NCBI RefSeq assembly: GCF_020215665.1
Contig: NZ_CP084061.1
Location: 3,394,501-3,458,500, forward strand
Reading direction: 5' to 3'
DNA from: Blautia parvula
GTDB taxonomy: Bacteria; Bacillota; Clostridia; Lachnospirales; Lachnospiraceae
Length of the DNA: 64,000 nucleotides
The stretch's first letter is position 1. Every line of letters begins with the position of its first letter. Under the pieces are notes generated by a model that saw only the letters and a program-made list of their open reading frames with translations, searched no databases and was not told the origin of the DNA. The position numbers were made by a program, and so were the translations under genes. Positions 34,790-43,964 of this stretch are shown piece after piece.

Positions 34790-36928
34790 TCACCCAAACA
34801 ATGCATCTCCTCTCTCGGCTTTGACAGTCAGACCTCTGTCTTCTGTGTAAAGCTCTTTGCTGCGCAGCACATAGAAATCCGTGTCAATATCTGTGCACAG
34901 CGCTTCCAGCATACCCGCCCCGTCCAGATTATTGAAATCATTTTCGTAAACATTTACACAATACTGTCCTGCTGCCCTGAATAATTCCCTGGAATGATCT
35001 CCACTTCTCAACCGTTCCGCAATATCTGCGGCTTCCTCCTCCATATCCACCAGAATCGTCTTGGTTTCTGATTCAATAATATGGAATTTACCTGCCACAT
35101 CTGCAAACGGAAAACTAAAAGACGGGATTCCCTTTTCAAAATCCTCAAGAATACTTTTAGTATCCAGACCTTCTCCCCGGAAACGGTAAAGTCTCTTGAA
35201 ATATTCGTGGATTGCCTCCGGCGATGTGATGTCTTCATATTTTCCCGTAATTTGTTTCGCTACAGATATGGGCAGCTTCAACTGCGCAGGAATATGAATA
35301 TCCTCATCCTGCTCCAGGGTGAAAACCATTGTATCACAATCCACTCTGTTCCTGTTCCCTTCCCTATTGCATCGGCCTGCTGCCTGAAGCACAGAATCAA
35401 TTCCGGCAAGCTCCCTGAAAACAGAGGCGAAGTCAAAATCAACACCGGCTTCTACCAGACTCGTTGCAATCAGCTTACACGCCCTTCCATCCTTCAGCCT
35501 CTCTGTTATTTCTTTTAATATCCTTCGTCTGTGCGCGGGATACATATAGGTGGATAGGTGATATACATCTTCTCCCTTCAGGGATTCAAAGACTCTCTGA
35601 ACACGTTTTCTGCTATTTAGGACGCATAATACCTGATCTTTTTCTTCAAGATATGAAATCAGATCTTCCTCTGATATCTCACCAATGTTTATGACTTCTG
35701 TTCTTTTGAAGAACTCATACTGTCCCTTAACATTTGGGCATATCTCCTCTGCTTTCATAAAGTCCGGAAAAAAATCTTTCAGTGCCGGCTGTGTCGCTGT
35801 GCACAGAACCGCGGTACAGTGATAATTATAGATCAGTTCACTTATTGCCCGGATGCATGGTTTCAGATAATTCACCGGGAGCATCTGCGCTTCGTCGAAA
35901 ATGATAACGCTGTTGGAAATATTATGTATTTTACGACATTTAGAAGATTTATTTGCAAAGAGGGATTCAAAAAACTGGACGTTTGTTGTGACTACCACCG
36001 GTTTATCCCAATTTTCTGCCGCCAACTGCATGTTTTCCAGTTCCTCGGTATTGTCACAGACTACACTGCAGTGGTTTTCCAGGACATTCCTGCTGCCCAG
36101 GATTTCTTTAAAGACCCGGGCGTTTTGTTCTATGATGGACGTATAGGGAATGACGTAAATAATACGTTTCAGATTATGCTCTCCTGCATGCTGCAGGGCA
36201 AATGCCAATGACGATATGGTTTTGCCTCCGCCGGTGGGAACTGTCAGCTGATAAAGCCCCTGCTGCTTTTTACCTTTTTCCAGACACGCCCGCAGAATGG
36301 CTGAACGTCTTCCATACACTGTATTTTCATCATAATTTGTCAGCCAGGAGGCTATATGCTCATACAGCCTGTCAAACAACTGCTCTATAGAATCATAATT
36401 TCCTCTGGTATTGCTCTCCGGCCTCATAAAATGCTCCGTATCCAGATAATCTGCATCTACCAGACAGGAAAAGAGCATACGGATAAAAAAAGCTGCACTA
36501 AACCCTCCTCGTCCTATAGGTTTCAGCGGCAGGGCCGGAAATGCCGGTATTTCAATCTCTTCCTTAAAAGCCTGATAATCTTTCAGGTCTTTTTTCATTC
36601 TTCCATAAAACGTTGCCGGTTCTGCAGGTGAACCGCCGTCAGGCAGACCGGAATGATGACCGGCTACACAATATGCCTGCATGACATTTTTATTGCGGTA
36701 TAGTTCCTGAGCACCCGCAGTTGCATGATCGACTTTCGCACCTCCGCGCAGACGCTTCTGAAATTCAGCGGAATATTTTCCGATATCATGAACCAGACCA
36801 CAGCCGTACCCCCATTCTTCACTGTCAAAAGAAGCTGCAAATTCAGCGCTTAATTTAGCGACTCCCTCCAAGTGTTCTCTGATGGTCTGTTCTCTTAATT
36901 TATCATCACTTATATGGGCTAAATACAT
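34790..36928 (-). CDS. cas3: CRISPR-associated nuclease-helicase Cas3 (HD + DExH)
   Basis: Effector of the I-C system that unwinds and degrades target DNA. It has an N-terminal HD nuclease domain (H47-D48 in GLVHDIGKYS, DHATAG at 67-72, AGHHSG at 89-94). The SF2 helicase follows, with Walker A PTGGGKT (231-237), DEAQ (345-348, variant DEAH), the TATQPA motif III and QAAGRCNREG motif VI. Its 712 aa are within the normal range. It is the first gene of the cas operon, with a good sigma-A promoter 37-65 bases upstream. The domains look intact. Confidence 0.96.
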   Translation of the reverse strand: MYLAHISDDKLREQTIREHLEGVAKLSAEFAASFDSEEWGYGCGLVHDIGKYSAEFQKRLRGGAKVDHATAGAQELYRNKNVMQAYCVAGHHSGLPDGGSPAEPATFYGRMKKDLKDYQAFKEEIEIPAFPALPLKPIGRGGFSAAFFIRMLFSCLVDADYLDTEHFMRPESNTRGNYDSIEQLFDRLYEHIASWLTNYDENTVYGRRSAILRACLEKGKKQQGLYQLTVPTGGGKTISSLAFALQHAGEHNLKRIIYVIPYTSIIEQNARVFKEILGSRNVLENHCSVVCDNTEELENMQLAAENWDKPVVVTTNVQFFESLFANKSSKCRKIHNISNSVIIFDEAQMLPVNYLKPCIRAISELIYNYHCTAVLCTATQPALKDFFPDFMKAEEICPNVKGQYEFFKRTEVINIGEISEEDLISYLEEKDQVLCVLNSRKRVQRVFESLKGEDVYHLSTYMYPAHRRRILKEITERLKDGRACKLIATSLVEAGVDFDFASVFRELAGIDSVLQAAGRCNREGNRNRVDCDTMVFTLEQDEDIHIPAQLKLPISVAKQITGKYEDITSPEAIHEYFKRLYRFRGEGLDTKSILEDFEKGIPSFSFPFADVAGKFHIIESETKTILVDMEEEAADIAERLRSGDHSRELFRAAGQYCVNVYENDFNNLDGAGMLEALCTDIDTDFYVLRSKELYTEDRGLTVKAERGDALFG

Positions 36929-36964
36929 TTATCTTCCTCTATTTTATCTCTCGGTTACATTTCC

Positions 36965-36993
36965 ATTATACACCATGTATACATTTTGCACAA
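36965..36993 (-). promoter_or_regulatory. Promoter of the cas operon
   Basis: On the minus strand TTGTGC (36993-36988) and TATAAT (36970-36965) are 17 bases apart, 37 bases before cas3. A perfect palindrome ATGTATACAT lies in the spacer at 36975-36984 and could be a regulator site; this is only suggestive. Confidence 0.65.
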
Positions 36994-37096
36994 TATTTAT
37001 TGTATTTCATTGCTGTATTACATCACTTTTACTATATTAATCGTGTACTTATTCAAAATTGAGTGTTTGGTGGTCTTTGATATTTATTATATAAGC

Positions 37097-37321
37097 AGAA
37101 TTGAGGAATACGCCCGGAAACAAACAGATAAATGCCCCTTCATAAAGCCAAAGACATTCTGCAGTGCCTATAAAGTCCACTGCTATTCTGAAGAAATGAA
37201 AAGATGTGATAAAGAAGTGATGAAATATGCCTGACTCAGAATGCTGTTCCATCATCCTGTTTTTGCCGTCCTGCATGGATATGTAACTTCAAGGCAAAAC
37301 ACAAAGAGTAAAAAACACAAA
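37097..37321 (+). pseudogene. Decayed YgbA_NO-type (nitrous oxide-stimulated promoter) family gene
   Basis: The plus-strand frame reads RIEEYARKQTDKCPFIKPKT, then FCSAYKVHCYSEEMKRCDKEVMKYA, a TGA at 37232-37234, and in the same frame LRMLFHHPVFAVLHGYVTSR. This matches the C-terminal part of the YgbA_NO family (PF11756), whose members carry a Cys-rich block followed by HCYKPEMREKIREVMRYSGPRM. The stop falls exactly where family members have Gly, consistent with a GGA to TGA change, and the second CxxC Cys is replaced. The normal N-terminus (metal-binding IYC...H, LCxxC) is missing; the upstream open frame is unrelated AT-rich sequence. It looks like a truncated gene with an in-frame nonsense mutation. 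The Cys-rich family is linked to nitrosative stress; the label is from recognition only. Confidence 0.7.
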
Positions 37322-37328
37322 TGCCAAC

Positions 37329-37374
37329 AGATGAACCCGCCTGCAGACCATATACGGCAGATTCATCTTTTTTT
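37329..37374 (+). terminator. Terminator-like hairpin after the YgbA_NO remnant
   Basis: AGATGAA at 37329-37335 pairs with TTCATCT at 37362-37368, with some inner pairing, followed by a run of T to 37374. It overlaps the stop codon of the convergent VanZ-like gene and probably belonged to the decayed plus-strand gene. Confidence 0.5.
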
Positions 37375-37899
37375 ACAGACATCCATTATCTTTTTACATA
37401 TCCAGCATCCTAAGTATACCCCTAAGGTATTATGGATCATGTCATCCCACTCAAAAAGCCCACGTTTTAATACTAACTGTAAAAATTCAATACAAAATGA
37501 CACTGACAGTCCTGCCGCGGTTATCCTCATCACCCCAACACGTCTGCCAAATGCCGCGTACAGCAGCACTCCCATGGGCATCAGCAGAAGCACATTCAAA
37601 AATATTTCCTCTGCCATGGATACGCTGCGATACTGTATGGTAAAAACATAGGACCAAAAAGGCATCAGTTCATATTTCATTTCCGGATAAGGATCCCGTG
37701 AGAAAACGGTGGACAAAAAAACAATATACAACCAGACAAATACACCTGCTATACAGACTGCCTGCCCTGTCTTTATTATTTTTCTTTGTACTATGAAGAT
37801 GAGGACAGCAGCCAGCAGGATACTGAGAATCAGGAACAATATAATCTGCTTCTGCGATATCTTCGGAAAATGATTATTGAATATTTCTATTAAGTCCAT
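37363..37899 (-). CDS. VanZ-like family membrane protein
   Basis: A 178-aa protein with four or five membrane segments. It carries the VanZ-like signature: LMPFWSY early, FLNVLLLMPMGVLLYAAFGRR in the middle and EFLQLVLKRGLFEWDDMIHNTLGVYLG near the end. VanZ itself confers low-level teicoplanin resistance; most homologues have no proven role. The ribosome site is weak (AAAGGCAG). It is monocistronic and convergent to the YgbA_NO remnant. A longer relative lies at 44306. Confidence 0.88.
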   Translation of the reverse strand: MDLIEIFNNHFPKISQKQIILFLILSILLAAVLIFIVQRKIIKTGQAVCIAGVFVWLYIVFLSTVFSRDPYPEMKYELMPFWSYVFTIQYRSVSMAEEIFLNVLLLMPMGVLLYAAFGRRVGVMRITAAGLSVSFCIEFLQLVLKRGLFEWDDMIHNTLGVYLGCWICKKIMDVCKKR

Positions 37900-38569
37900 A
37901 TATCTGATAACTGCCTTTCTTCTGCTGCTAATGAGCAGATTTTTTCCTGCTTCATGTAAATAAATCCCTGTGACAGCTTTATTCTTATTTTACTCCTGGT
38001 TTTTAGATAATAAACAAAACAACGTGGGAATAATTGCAAATTTTTCAGTTCTGGATTTTACTTTTAACCCCGCCTCTATAAATTATACGCCGGAGTGATA
38101 TTTAGAAAATCTCTTCCATTTTAACGTCTGGTCATCACGATGTCAACTTTTCATAAAAGCACATCACTTTTCAGCATTGTCCGCATATAACAGTCTATCT
38201 CTTCGCACTTACACCAAAATCATATTTTATTCTGCAGTATATAACACAGCAGACAACATTACCCCCAAATGCATGAATATGCAAAAATATTTATAAGCCT
38301 TCCTTAATTTCCATCATTACACCTTACTTTTATCCACTAATCTGCAACAACAGTAGCATAAAATAGTAATAAATGGTATACTGAAACAAAATATAAAAGG
38401 AAGTGTACTCATGATTTTCCATAAAACACCCCCTATTTTGCCATTCACAGCCCGAATCCGCCAATCATGCCTCCGACAAAATCAATGGCCCCTCCCCAAA
38501 TGTAAATACCGCAGGGATATTAATACACAGCCGATAATCTACGGCCTATCATACCAAGGAGAATTTCAT
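37900..38569. other. AT-rich intergenic region before the ferric-type ABC operon
   Basis: About 670 bases without a supportable gene. A TATACT at 38377-38382 with a poor -35 17 bases upstream is the only promoter-like element that would serve the ABC operon. An in-frame extension of the ATPase gene from 38411 has no ribosome site and non-conserved content. I see no clear Fur box or riboswitch. Confidence 0.5.
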
Positions 38570-39331
38570 ATGACAGAGAAATTGATCGTAAAAAATCTTG
38601 TAAAAGAATACGACGGAGAACAGGTTCTAAAATCCCTTTCCTTCGTAGTAAAGGAAGGGGAATTCCTCAGTGTCCTCGGCCCCAGCGGCTGCGGCAAAAC
38701 AACACTGTTAAGAATCCTCATCGGTCTGGAATCCCAGACCGCAGGAGAAATACTGCTGGACGGAAAAGACATAAGCAAGCTTCCCGCATCCCAGAGAGGA
38801 ATGGGAATCATATTCCAAAATTATGCCTTATTCCCCAATATGACAGTTCTGGAAAACGTAGAGTATGCCCTGAAGATCAAACCTGAAACAAAAGCAGACT
38901 CAAGAAAACGTGCCGAAAGAACCTTAGACATGATTGGCATGAGTGACCAATTGAACAAAAAGCCCCATCACCTCTCAGGAGGCCAGCAGCAGAGAGTTGC
39001 AATTGCCCGCACTCTCGCCTTAAACCCATCCATTGTTCTGCTCGATGAGCCAATCAGCGCACTGGATGTTGAAAATAAGGAGATCATGAAGAGGGAACTG
39101 AAAGACATTCAGAAAAAATTCCATTCCACAATGATCTATATCACCCATGACCAGGAGGAGGCCTTCTTCCTGTCCGACAGGATCATGGTAATGAGCAACG
39201 GGACGATTGAACAGCTGGACAGCCCTCTGGAAATATACAATAGCCCTGCGAATGAATACATCCGAACATTTGTGGTGAACCATTTAAACCAGAAATTTGA
39301 TTCTTTATCAAAATGTATCGGCAGATTGTAG
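38570..39331 (+). CDS. ABC transporter ATP-binding protein, Fe3+/putrescine/phosphonate importer type
   Basis: A 253-aa ATPase. Walker A is GPSGCGKTT (about 37-45), followed by the Q-loop (IIFQNYALFPNMTV), the signature LSGGQQQR, Walker B IVLLDEP and the switch His in IYITHDQEEA. It is PotA/FbpC-like but lacks most of the usual C-terminal regulatory (TOBE) domain, being about 100 residues short of the family norm. ATG 38570 is chosen because AAGGAG precedes it. It is the first gene of an ATPase-permease-binding protein operon. Confidence 0.93.
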   Translation: MTEKLIVKNLVKEYDGEQVLKSLSFVVKEGEFLSVLGPSGCGKTTLLRILIGLESQTAGEILLDGKDISKLPASQRGMGIIFQNYALFPNMTVLENVEYALKIKPETKADSRKRAERTLDMIGMSDQLNKKPHHLSGGQQQRVAIARTLALNPSIVLLDEPISALDVENKEIMKRELKDIQKKFHSTMIYITHDQEEAFFLSDRIMVMSNGTIEQLDSPLEIYNSPANEYIRTFVVNHLNQKFDSLSKCIGRL

Positions 39332-39343
39332 GACGGAGGAGAT

Positions 39344-40927
39344 ATGAAGAACAGAACCTTTCAGAGCCTGAAACTTTTCATAGGCATATTTTTAATTCTG
39401 CATGTTTTATGCCCAATCATCGCCTTAGCTACTCATATTTCCTATGGTGATATCAGTGAAGTCCTGTCAAGCGCACAGTTTGCCCCAATGCTTTGGAATT
39501 CATTTCTTTCATCGCTTGTGACTACTATTGTCTCTGTAAGCATTGCCCTGCTTCTGGCATGGTGTGTCAACAGGTCAAATATCCGGCATAAGGGTGTATG
39601 GTCCGTGATATTCACGCTGCCAATGCTGATCCCGTCTATTTCCCATGGTATGGGGCTGACACTGTTATTTGGTGACAATGGCTTTTTTACAAATTTAACC
39701 GGGATCAACATCCATTTATATGGATTGACCGGAATTGTGATCGGCGCAACTTTGTATTCTTGTCCGATGGCATTTTTAATGCTGACAGATATCTTTCAAT
39801 ATGAGGATTTTACGGTATATGAGATGGCAGATGTGCTGGGGCTTTCTAAGAAACAGCAGCTAAAGGCAATTACACTTTCAAATCTTAAAAAACCGTTAAT
39901 CTCCGCTTTCTTCGCCGTGTTTACCGTCGTGTTCACGGATTATGGTGTACCGTTAATAGTAGGCGGGAAAATGATGACTCTGCCGGTCTATATGTATCGG
40001 GAAGTTATTGGACTGCTTGATTATTCAAAGGGCGGAATCATCGGGGTTATTCTGCTGATTCCGGCAGTGATCGCCTTTATTATTGATCTGTTAAATAAAG
40101 ATAACGGGACAAACAGTACAATCACGAAACCATATGTGATTGGGAAGAACAGGAAACGAGATATTTTTTCCAGGGTTGTATGTGTTGTAACTCTTGTTTT
40201 GATCAGCCTTCCGATTATTACGTTTGTCATTTTGAGTTTTGTGAAACAGTATCCTGTAGACTTTAGTTTTACCTTTGACAATATAACGGAATCTCTGGAT
40301 CTGGGGATTGGCGGGTATCTGCTGAATTCGCTGTTTATCGGGCTGACGACAGCCCTGGCCGGTACATTGATTACATATTATGCTGCATTTGTGACGGCGC
40401 GCTCAGGGAAAAACTTTTCTTCCATGGCTATTCATTTGATTTCTCTGGTTTCCCTGTCATTTCCCGGTATTGTGCTGGGTTTGTCCTATGTACTGTTCTT
40501 TCAGGGAAGCTTTGTTTATGGAACGATCGCAATTTTGATTACGGTAAATATCACTCACTTTTTTGCATCGCCGTATCTGCTGGCTTATAATTCGCTTTCT
40601 AAGTTTAACAGTAATCTGGAGGATGTCGCGTATTCTCTGGGAATCTCTAAGATGAAAATGCTGGTTGATGTGTATATGCCGTGTACAAGAGGAACGATTC
40701 TCGAAATGTTCAGCTATATTTTTGTAAACTGTATGGTGACCATTTCGGCGATTTCCTTCCTGGCAAATTTCAGAAATATGCCGCTGGCACTTCTGATCCC
40801 GCAGTTTGATTCTCAGTCACTGATTGAACCTATTGCATTTATTTCCATTATTATTTTGCTGGTCAATGTAATTGCAAAGGGCGTGATCTATTTCCTGAAA
40901 ATGTATTTTGCAAGGAAGGAGAATTGA
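39344..40927 (+). CDS. ABC transporter permease, fused two-domain FbpB/ThiP type
   Basis: A 527-aa membrane protein made of two binding-protein-dependent permease domains in tandem (about 12 membrane segments; halves at 1-255 and 270-527). It has two EAA-like loops (YEMADVLGLSKKQQLKAITLSNLKKP and EDVAYSLGISKMKMLVDVYMPCTR). A single fused permease is typical of ferric iron, thiamine and 2-aminoethylphosphonate importers. GGAGGAG lies just before ATG 39344. Confidence 0.93.
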   Translation: MKNRTFQSLKLFIGIFLILHVLCPIIALATHISYGDISEVLSSAQFAPMLWNSFLSSLVTTIVSVSIALLLAWCVNRSNIRHKGVWSVIFTLPMLIPSISHGMGLTLLFGDNGFFTNLTGINIHLYGLTGIVIGATLYSCPMAFLMLTDIFQYEDFTVYEMADVLGLSKKQQLKAITLSNLKKPLISAFFAVFTVVFTDYGVPLIVGGKMMTLPVYMYREVIGLLDYSKGGIIGVILLIPAVIAFIIDLLNKDNGTNSTITKPYVIGKNRKRDIFSRVVCVVTLVLISLPIITFVILSFVKQYPVDFSFTFDNITESLDLGIGGYLLNSLFIGLTTALAGTLITYYAAFVTARSGKNFSSMAIHLISLVSLSFPGIVLGLSYVLFFQGSFVYGTIAILITVNITHFFASPYLLAYNSLSKFNSNLEDVAYSLGISKMKMLVDVYMPCTRGTILEMFSYIFVNCMVTISAISFLANFRNMPLALLIPQFDSQSLIEPIAFISIIILLVNVIAKGVIYFLKMYFARKEN

Positions 40928-40930
40928 GGG

Positions 40931-41905
40931 ATGAAGAAAATATTAGCGGGGTTAGTTGTTGTAATCATGGCTTTATATTTTGCGATAAATAAGCAGGAAA
41001 GCAATACTTTAGTGATCTATTCTGCGCTGGAGCAGTACAGGAATGATGATCTGAAGGCTCATCTGGCTGAGAAATTCCCGGATTTGAATGTGCAGATCAT
41101 GTATATGCCCACTGCTAAGGTTGCTGCTAAGATTCAGACAGAAAAAGAGCACTCCGATGCGGACATTGTGCTGGGGGTTGAGACCGGGTATATGGAGAAA
41201 ATGAAGGACTCACTGGCTGATGTGGCAGAATATTCACATTTGGATTATATTGACGGTATGCTGCCGGAGCATGGGAAGTATTTGATATGGGAAAGTTATG
41301 GGGGCGGATTTGCGGTAAATACGGAGATTTTGAAGAAATATGGGATTGCGGAGCCGAAGACTTACGAGGACTTGCTGAAACCGGAATTTAAGAATAAGAT
41401 ATCTATTCAAAATCCAAAATCCAGTTCTACGGGGTATAATTTTTATCTGAATCTCAGGAATATATGGGGGGAGAAGAAGACGCTGGAGTATTTTGATAAG
41501 CTGAATGATAATGTGAAACAGTATTCCGAGTCGGGTTCCGGGCCGGTGAAGCTGCTGATTCAGGGGGAGTGCGCTGTGGGTACAGCGCTTACTTATCAGG
41601 TGGTGACGGAAATCAATAATGGCAATCCGCTGAAGATGATCTATCCGGAATCCGGATCGCCGTATTCGCTGGATGGGGTTAGTGTTGTGAAGGGGAAAGA
41701 TGATAAGGGGGATGTGAGGGATGTGTTTGAGTATTTGGTGAATGAGTATTTGGTTTATGATAAGGACCATTATAATCCGGGGAAAATATTGAAGGGGCAG
41801 AAAAGTGAGATGGAGAATTATCCGGATGATATTAAGTATGCAGATATGACGGGGATTGATGATTTAGGGTTGAAGGATGAATTGCTTGGGAAGTGGAAGT
41901 ATTGA
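40931..41905 (+). CDS. ABC transporter substrate-binding protein (ferric iron/phosphonate class)
   Basis: A 324-aa exported binding protein: an N-terminal signal or anchor (ILAGLVVVIMALYFA) without a lipobox Cys, then LVIYSALEQYRNDDLKAHLAEKFPDLNVQIMYMPTAKVAAKIQTEKEHSDADIVLG, the FbpA/PhnS-like opening. It also has the conserved YGGGFAVNTEILKK and VSVVKG segments. The ligand could be Fe3+, 2-aminoethylphosphonate or a related small ion; the sequence does not decide. It lies 3 bases after the permease gene, with a strong terminator after it. Confidence 0.9.
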   Translation: MKKILAGLVVVIMALYFAINKQESNTLVIYSALEQYRNDDLKAHLAEKFPDLNVQIMYMPTAKVAAKIQTEKEHSDADIVLGVETGYMEKMKDSLADVAEYSHLDYIDGMLPEHGKYLIWESYGGGFAVNTEILKKYGIAEPKTYEDLLKPEFKNKISIQNPKSSSTGYNFYLNLRNIWGEKKTLEYFDKLNDNVKQYSESGSGPVKLLIQGECAVGTALTYQVVTEINNGNPLKMIYPESGSPYSLDGVSVVKGKDDKGDVRDVFEYLVNEYLVYDKDHYNPGKILKGQKSEMENYPDDIKYADMTGIDDLGLKDELLGKWKY

Positions 41906-41928
41906 GGGGATTAAAAAATGGGAAGGAG

Positions 41929-41964
41929 TTCAGCAGGGCGATGGCCCTGCTGAAATTGTTTTTT
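41929..41964 (+). terminator. Rho-independent terminator of the ferric-type ABC operon
   Basis: Perfect 11-bp arms at 41929-41939 (TTCAGCAGGGC) and 41944-41954, a 4-base loop, then ATTGTTTTTT. Confidence 0.93.
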
Positions 41965-42140
41965 ATGTTATTTTAAGCAACATTTTTTCTAATCTTTAAT
42001 CAATATTTAATTAGATTTAATTTTCTCATTGCTTTTTTTACATATATTTGTTATTATTTATATGTTTAAAATCAAATATAAAGCCTTAGTTTTTGTTGTT
42101 TTAAATAACATATTCATATATAAGAAAGGAATACATTCAT

Positions 42141-43625
42141 ATGAGAAAATTATCTCTTGCTCTTCTGGCTAAACAAGTAATAAACTCCAGAAAAGAAAAA
42201 AAAATCACGCAACAGCAATTGGCCGACCTTACCGGTATCAATCGCGCTATGCTCAGCCGGTTGGAATCACAGGATTATATGCCGTCCATTCCACAATTAG
42301 AAAAGTTGGGGGAAATTCTGGATTTTGAACCATACCTGCTGTTCGTAAACGAGCCTGCCGCTAAAACTCCGGAAACATGTTCTCCATTGAACATAGCTGT
42401 TGCGGGTACGGGATACGTTGGATTGTCCATTGCGACTTTATTGGCACAACATAATCATGTAACTGCTGTAGATATTATTCCGGAAAAAGTTGATTTGATC
42501 AATAATAAAAAATCTCCTATTCAGGATGATTATATCGAAAAATATCTGGCAGAGAAAGATTTGGATCTGACAGCCACTCTGGATGGAGAAGCTGCCTATA
42601 AGGATGCTGATTTTGTAGTTATCGCTGCGCCTACTAACTATGACAGTAAAAAGAATCATTTTGATACATCTGCTGTAGAGGCAGTCATTGAATTAGTTCT
42701 CAAAGTAAATCCGGATGCAATTATGGTAATTAAATCTACAATTCCGGTAGGTTATACGGCTAATGTCCGCAAAAAGTATAACACCCGTAATATTATCTTC
42801 AGCCCGGAATTTTTAAGAGAATCCAAGGCATTATATGACAATCTGTATCCCAGCCGTATTGTTGTATCTACTGATAAATCAGATGAAAAACTGGTAGAGG
42901 CTTCTCATACTTTTGCTGCGCTTCTTCAGGAAGGTGCTATAAAAGAAAATATTGATACTTTATTTATGGGATTTACGGAAGCGGAGGCTGTTAAATTATT
43001 TGCCAATACTTATTTGGCTTTGAGGGTATCTTACTTTAATGAATTGGATACTTATGCAGAAATGAAAGGGTTGGATACTAAGGCTATTATTGATGGTGTT
43101 TGTCTGGATCCGCGTATTGGAACACATTATAATAATCCGAGTTTTGGGTATGGAGGGTATTGTCTGCCAAAAGATACAAAACAGCTGTTGGCAAATTATG
43201 ATGAGGTTCCGCAGAATATGATGAGTGCGATTGTGGAAAGTAATCGTACGAGGAAGGATTTTATTGCGGATCGGGTGCTTAATATGGCTGGTTATTATGA
43301 TTATTATAATAGTGGAGATTTTTCACCTGAACAAGAAAAAGAATGTATCATTGGCGTATATAGGCTGACGATGAAAAGTAATTCTGATAATTTTCGGCAG
43401 AGCAGCATTCAGGGTGTTATGAAACGTTTAAAGGCTAAAGGGGCTACTGTTATTGTGTATGAACCTACGCTGGAAAATGGGACTACATTTTTTGGAAGTA
43501 GAGTTGTTAATGATTTAGAAACATTTAAAGAAAAGGCACAGGCAATTATTGCCAATAGATATGATATTTGTTTAGATGATGTGAAAGATAAAGTGTATAC
43601 AAGGGACTTATTTCAAAGAGATTAA
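42141..43625 (+). CDS. Fusion of XRE-type HTH domain with UDP-glucose/nucleotide-sugar 6-dehydrogenase
   Basis: One 494-aa frame with two parts. Residues 1-70 form an XRE helix-turn-helix ([48 protein letters not shown]). Residues ~83-494 are a complete nucleotide-sugar dehydrogenase: Rossmann loop [13 protein letters not shown] (87-99), [22 protein letters not shown], catalytic C341 in [12 protein letters not shown], and the C-terminal UDP-binding domain ending TRDLFQRD. The enzyme half should make UDP-glucuronate (or a similar uronate) from the UDP-sugar with two NAD+. ATG 42141 has AAAGGA ten bases upstream. It is divergent from the capsule operon and has its own terminator. The fusion is in frame with no sign of an assembly join; its DNA-binding role is inference. 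Confidence 0.92.
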   Translation: MRKLSLALLAKQVINSRKEKKITQQQLADLTGINRAMLSRLESQDYMPSIPQLEKLGEILDFEPYLLFVNEPAAKTPETCSPLNIAVAGTGYVGLSIATLLAQHNHVTAVDIIPEKVDLINNKKSPIQDDYIEKYLAEKDLDLTATLDGEAAYKDADFVVIAAPTNYDSKKNHFDTSAVEAVIELVLKVNPDAIMVIKSTIPVGYTANVRKKYNTRNIIFSPEFLRESKALYDNLYPSRIVVSTDKSDEKLVEASHTFAALLQEGAIKENIDTLFMGFTEAEAVKLFANTYLALRVSYFNELDTYAEMKGLDTKAIIDGVCLDPRIGTHYNNPSFGYGGYCLPKDTKQLLANYDEVPQNMMSAIVESNRTRKDFIADRVLNMAGYYDYYNSGDFSPEQEKECIIGVYRLTMKSNSDNFRQSSIQGVMKRLKAKGATVIVYEPTLENGTTFFGSRVVNDLETFKEKAQAIIANRYDICLDDVKDKVYTRDLFQRD

Positions 43626-43658
43626 GTAAACGCACCATAGTGGGTACTGTCATTTAAC

Positions 43659-43696
43659 TTGCCGCTCAATCGAGCGGCAATGAGTTTTTATTTTTT
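43659..43696 (+). terminator. Rho-independent terminator after the HTH-dehydrogenase gene
   Basis: Perfect 9-bp arms 43659-43667 (TTGCCGCTC) and 43672-43680, loop AATC, then TGAGTTTTTATTTTTT. It overlaps the stop codon of the IS66 remnant read on the other strand. Confidence 0.85.
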
Positions 43697-43944
43697 CTGC
43701 AATCCGCTGGCAGATTTTCTGACCAAGGAAGCAGGTTTTCACAAAAGTCATCATTCTTATCATCAAGATGTTTTGGGATTTCTGTCAGAAGATATTTAAA
43801 ATAATCATAAGGCTTCAGGTTATTCACTTTTGCTGTCTCTGCCAAACTATAGATTATGGCACTGGACTCAGCTCCCGCGATAGTATCGATCATCACCCAG
43901 TTCTTCTTTCCGATACAGAATCCCCGGATAGATTGTTCACTGAG
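43666..43944 (-). pseudogene. IS66-family transposase remnant (C-terminal part)
   Basis: The minus strand reads LSEQSIRGFCIGKKNWVM then IDTIAGAESSAIIYSLAETA, and onward to LLPWSENLPADCRK, matching the last ~90 residues of IS66 TnpC. The full transposase is ~430-530 aa, so about 80% is missing; a stop (TAA) lies directly upstream at 43945-43947. GTAAACGC at 43626, next to the stop of the upstream dehydrogenase gene, resembles an IS66 terminal end. It is joined head-to-head to a second, different IS66 remnant. Confidence 0.88.
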
Positions 43945-43964
43945 TTATTCTCATATGTGGATAA

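Noticed and set aside
36986-37096. Hydrophobic N-terminal extension in frame with the YgbA_NO-like remnant
   Set aside because: AT-rich sequence with no similarity to the family's N-terminus and no ribosome site; treated as random open frame.
37232-37234. TGA as possible selenocysteine codon
   Set aside because: Family members have Gly here and no selenocysteine-insertion hairpin is evident; a nonsense mutation is simpler.
38411-38569. N-terminal extension of the ferric-type ATPase
   Set aside because: ATG 38570 has a clear AAGGAG, and the extension contains no conserved ATPase sequence.
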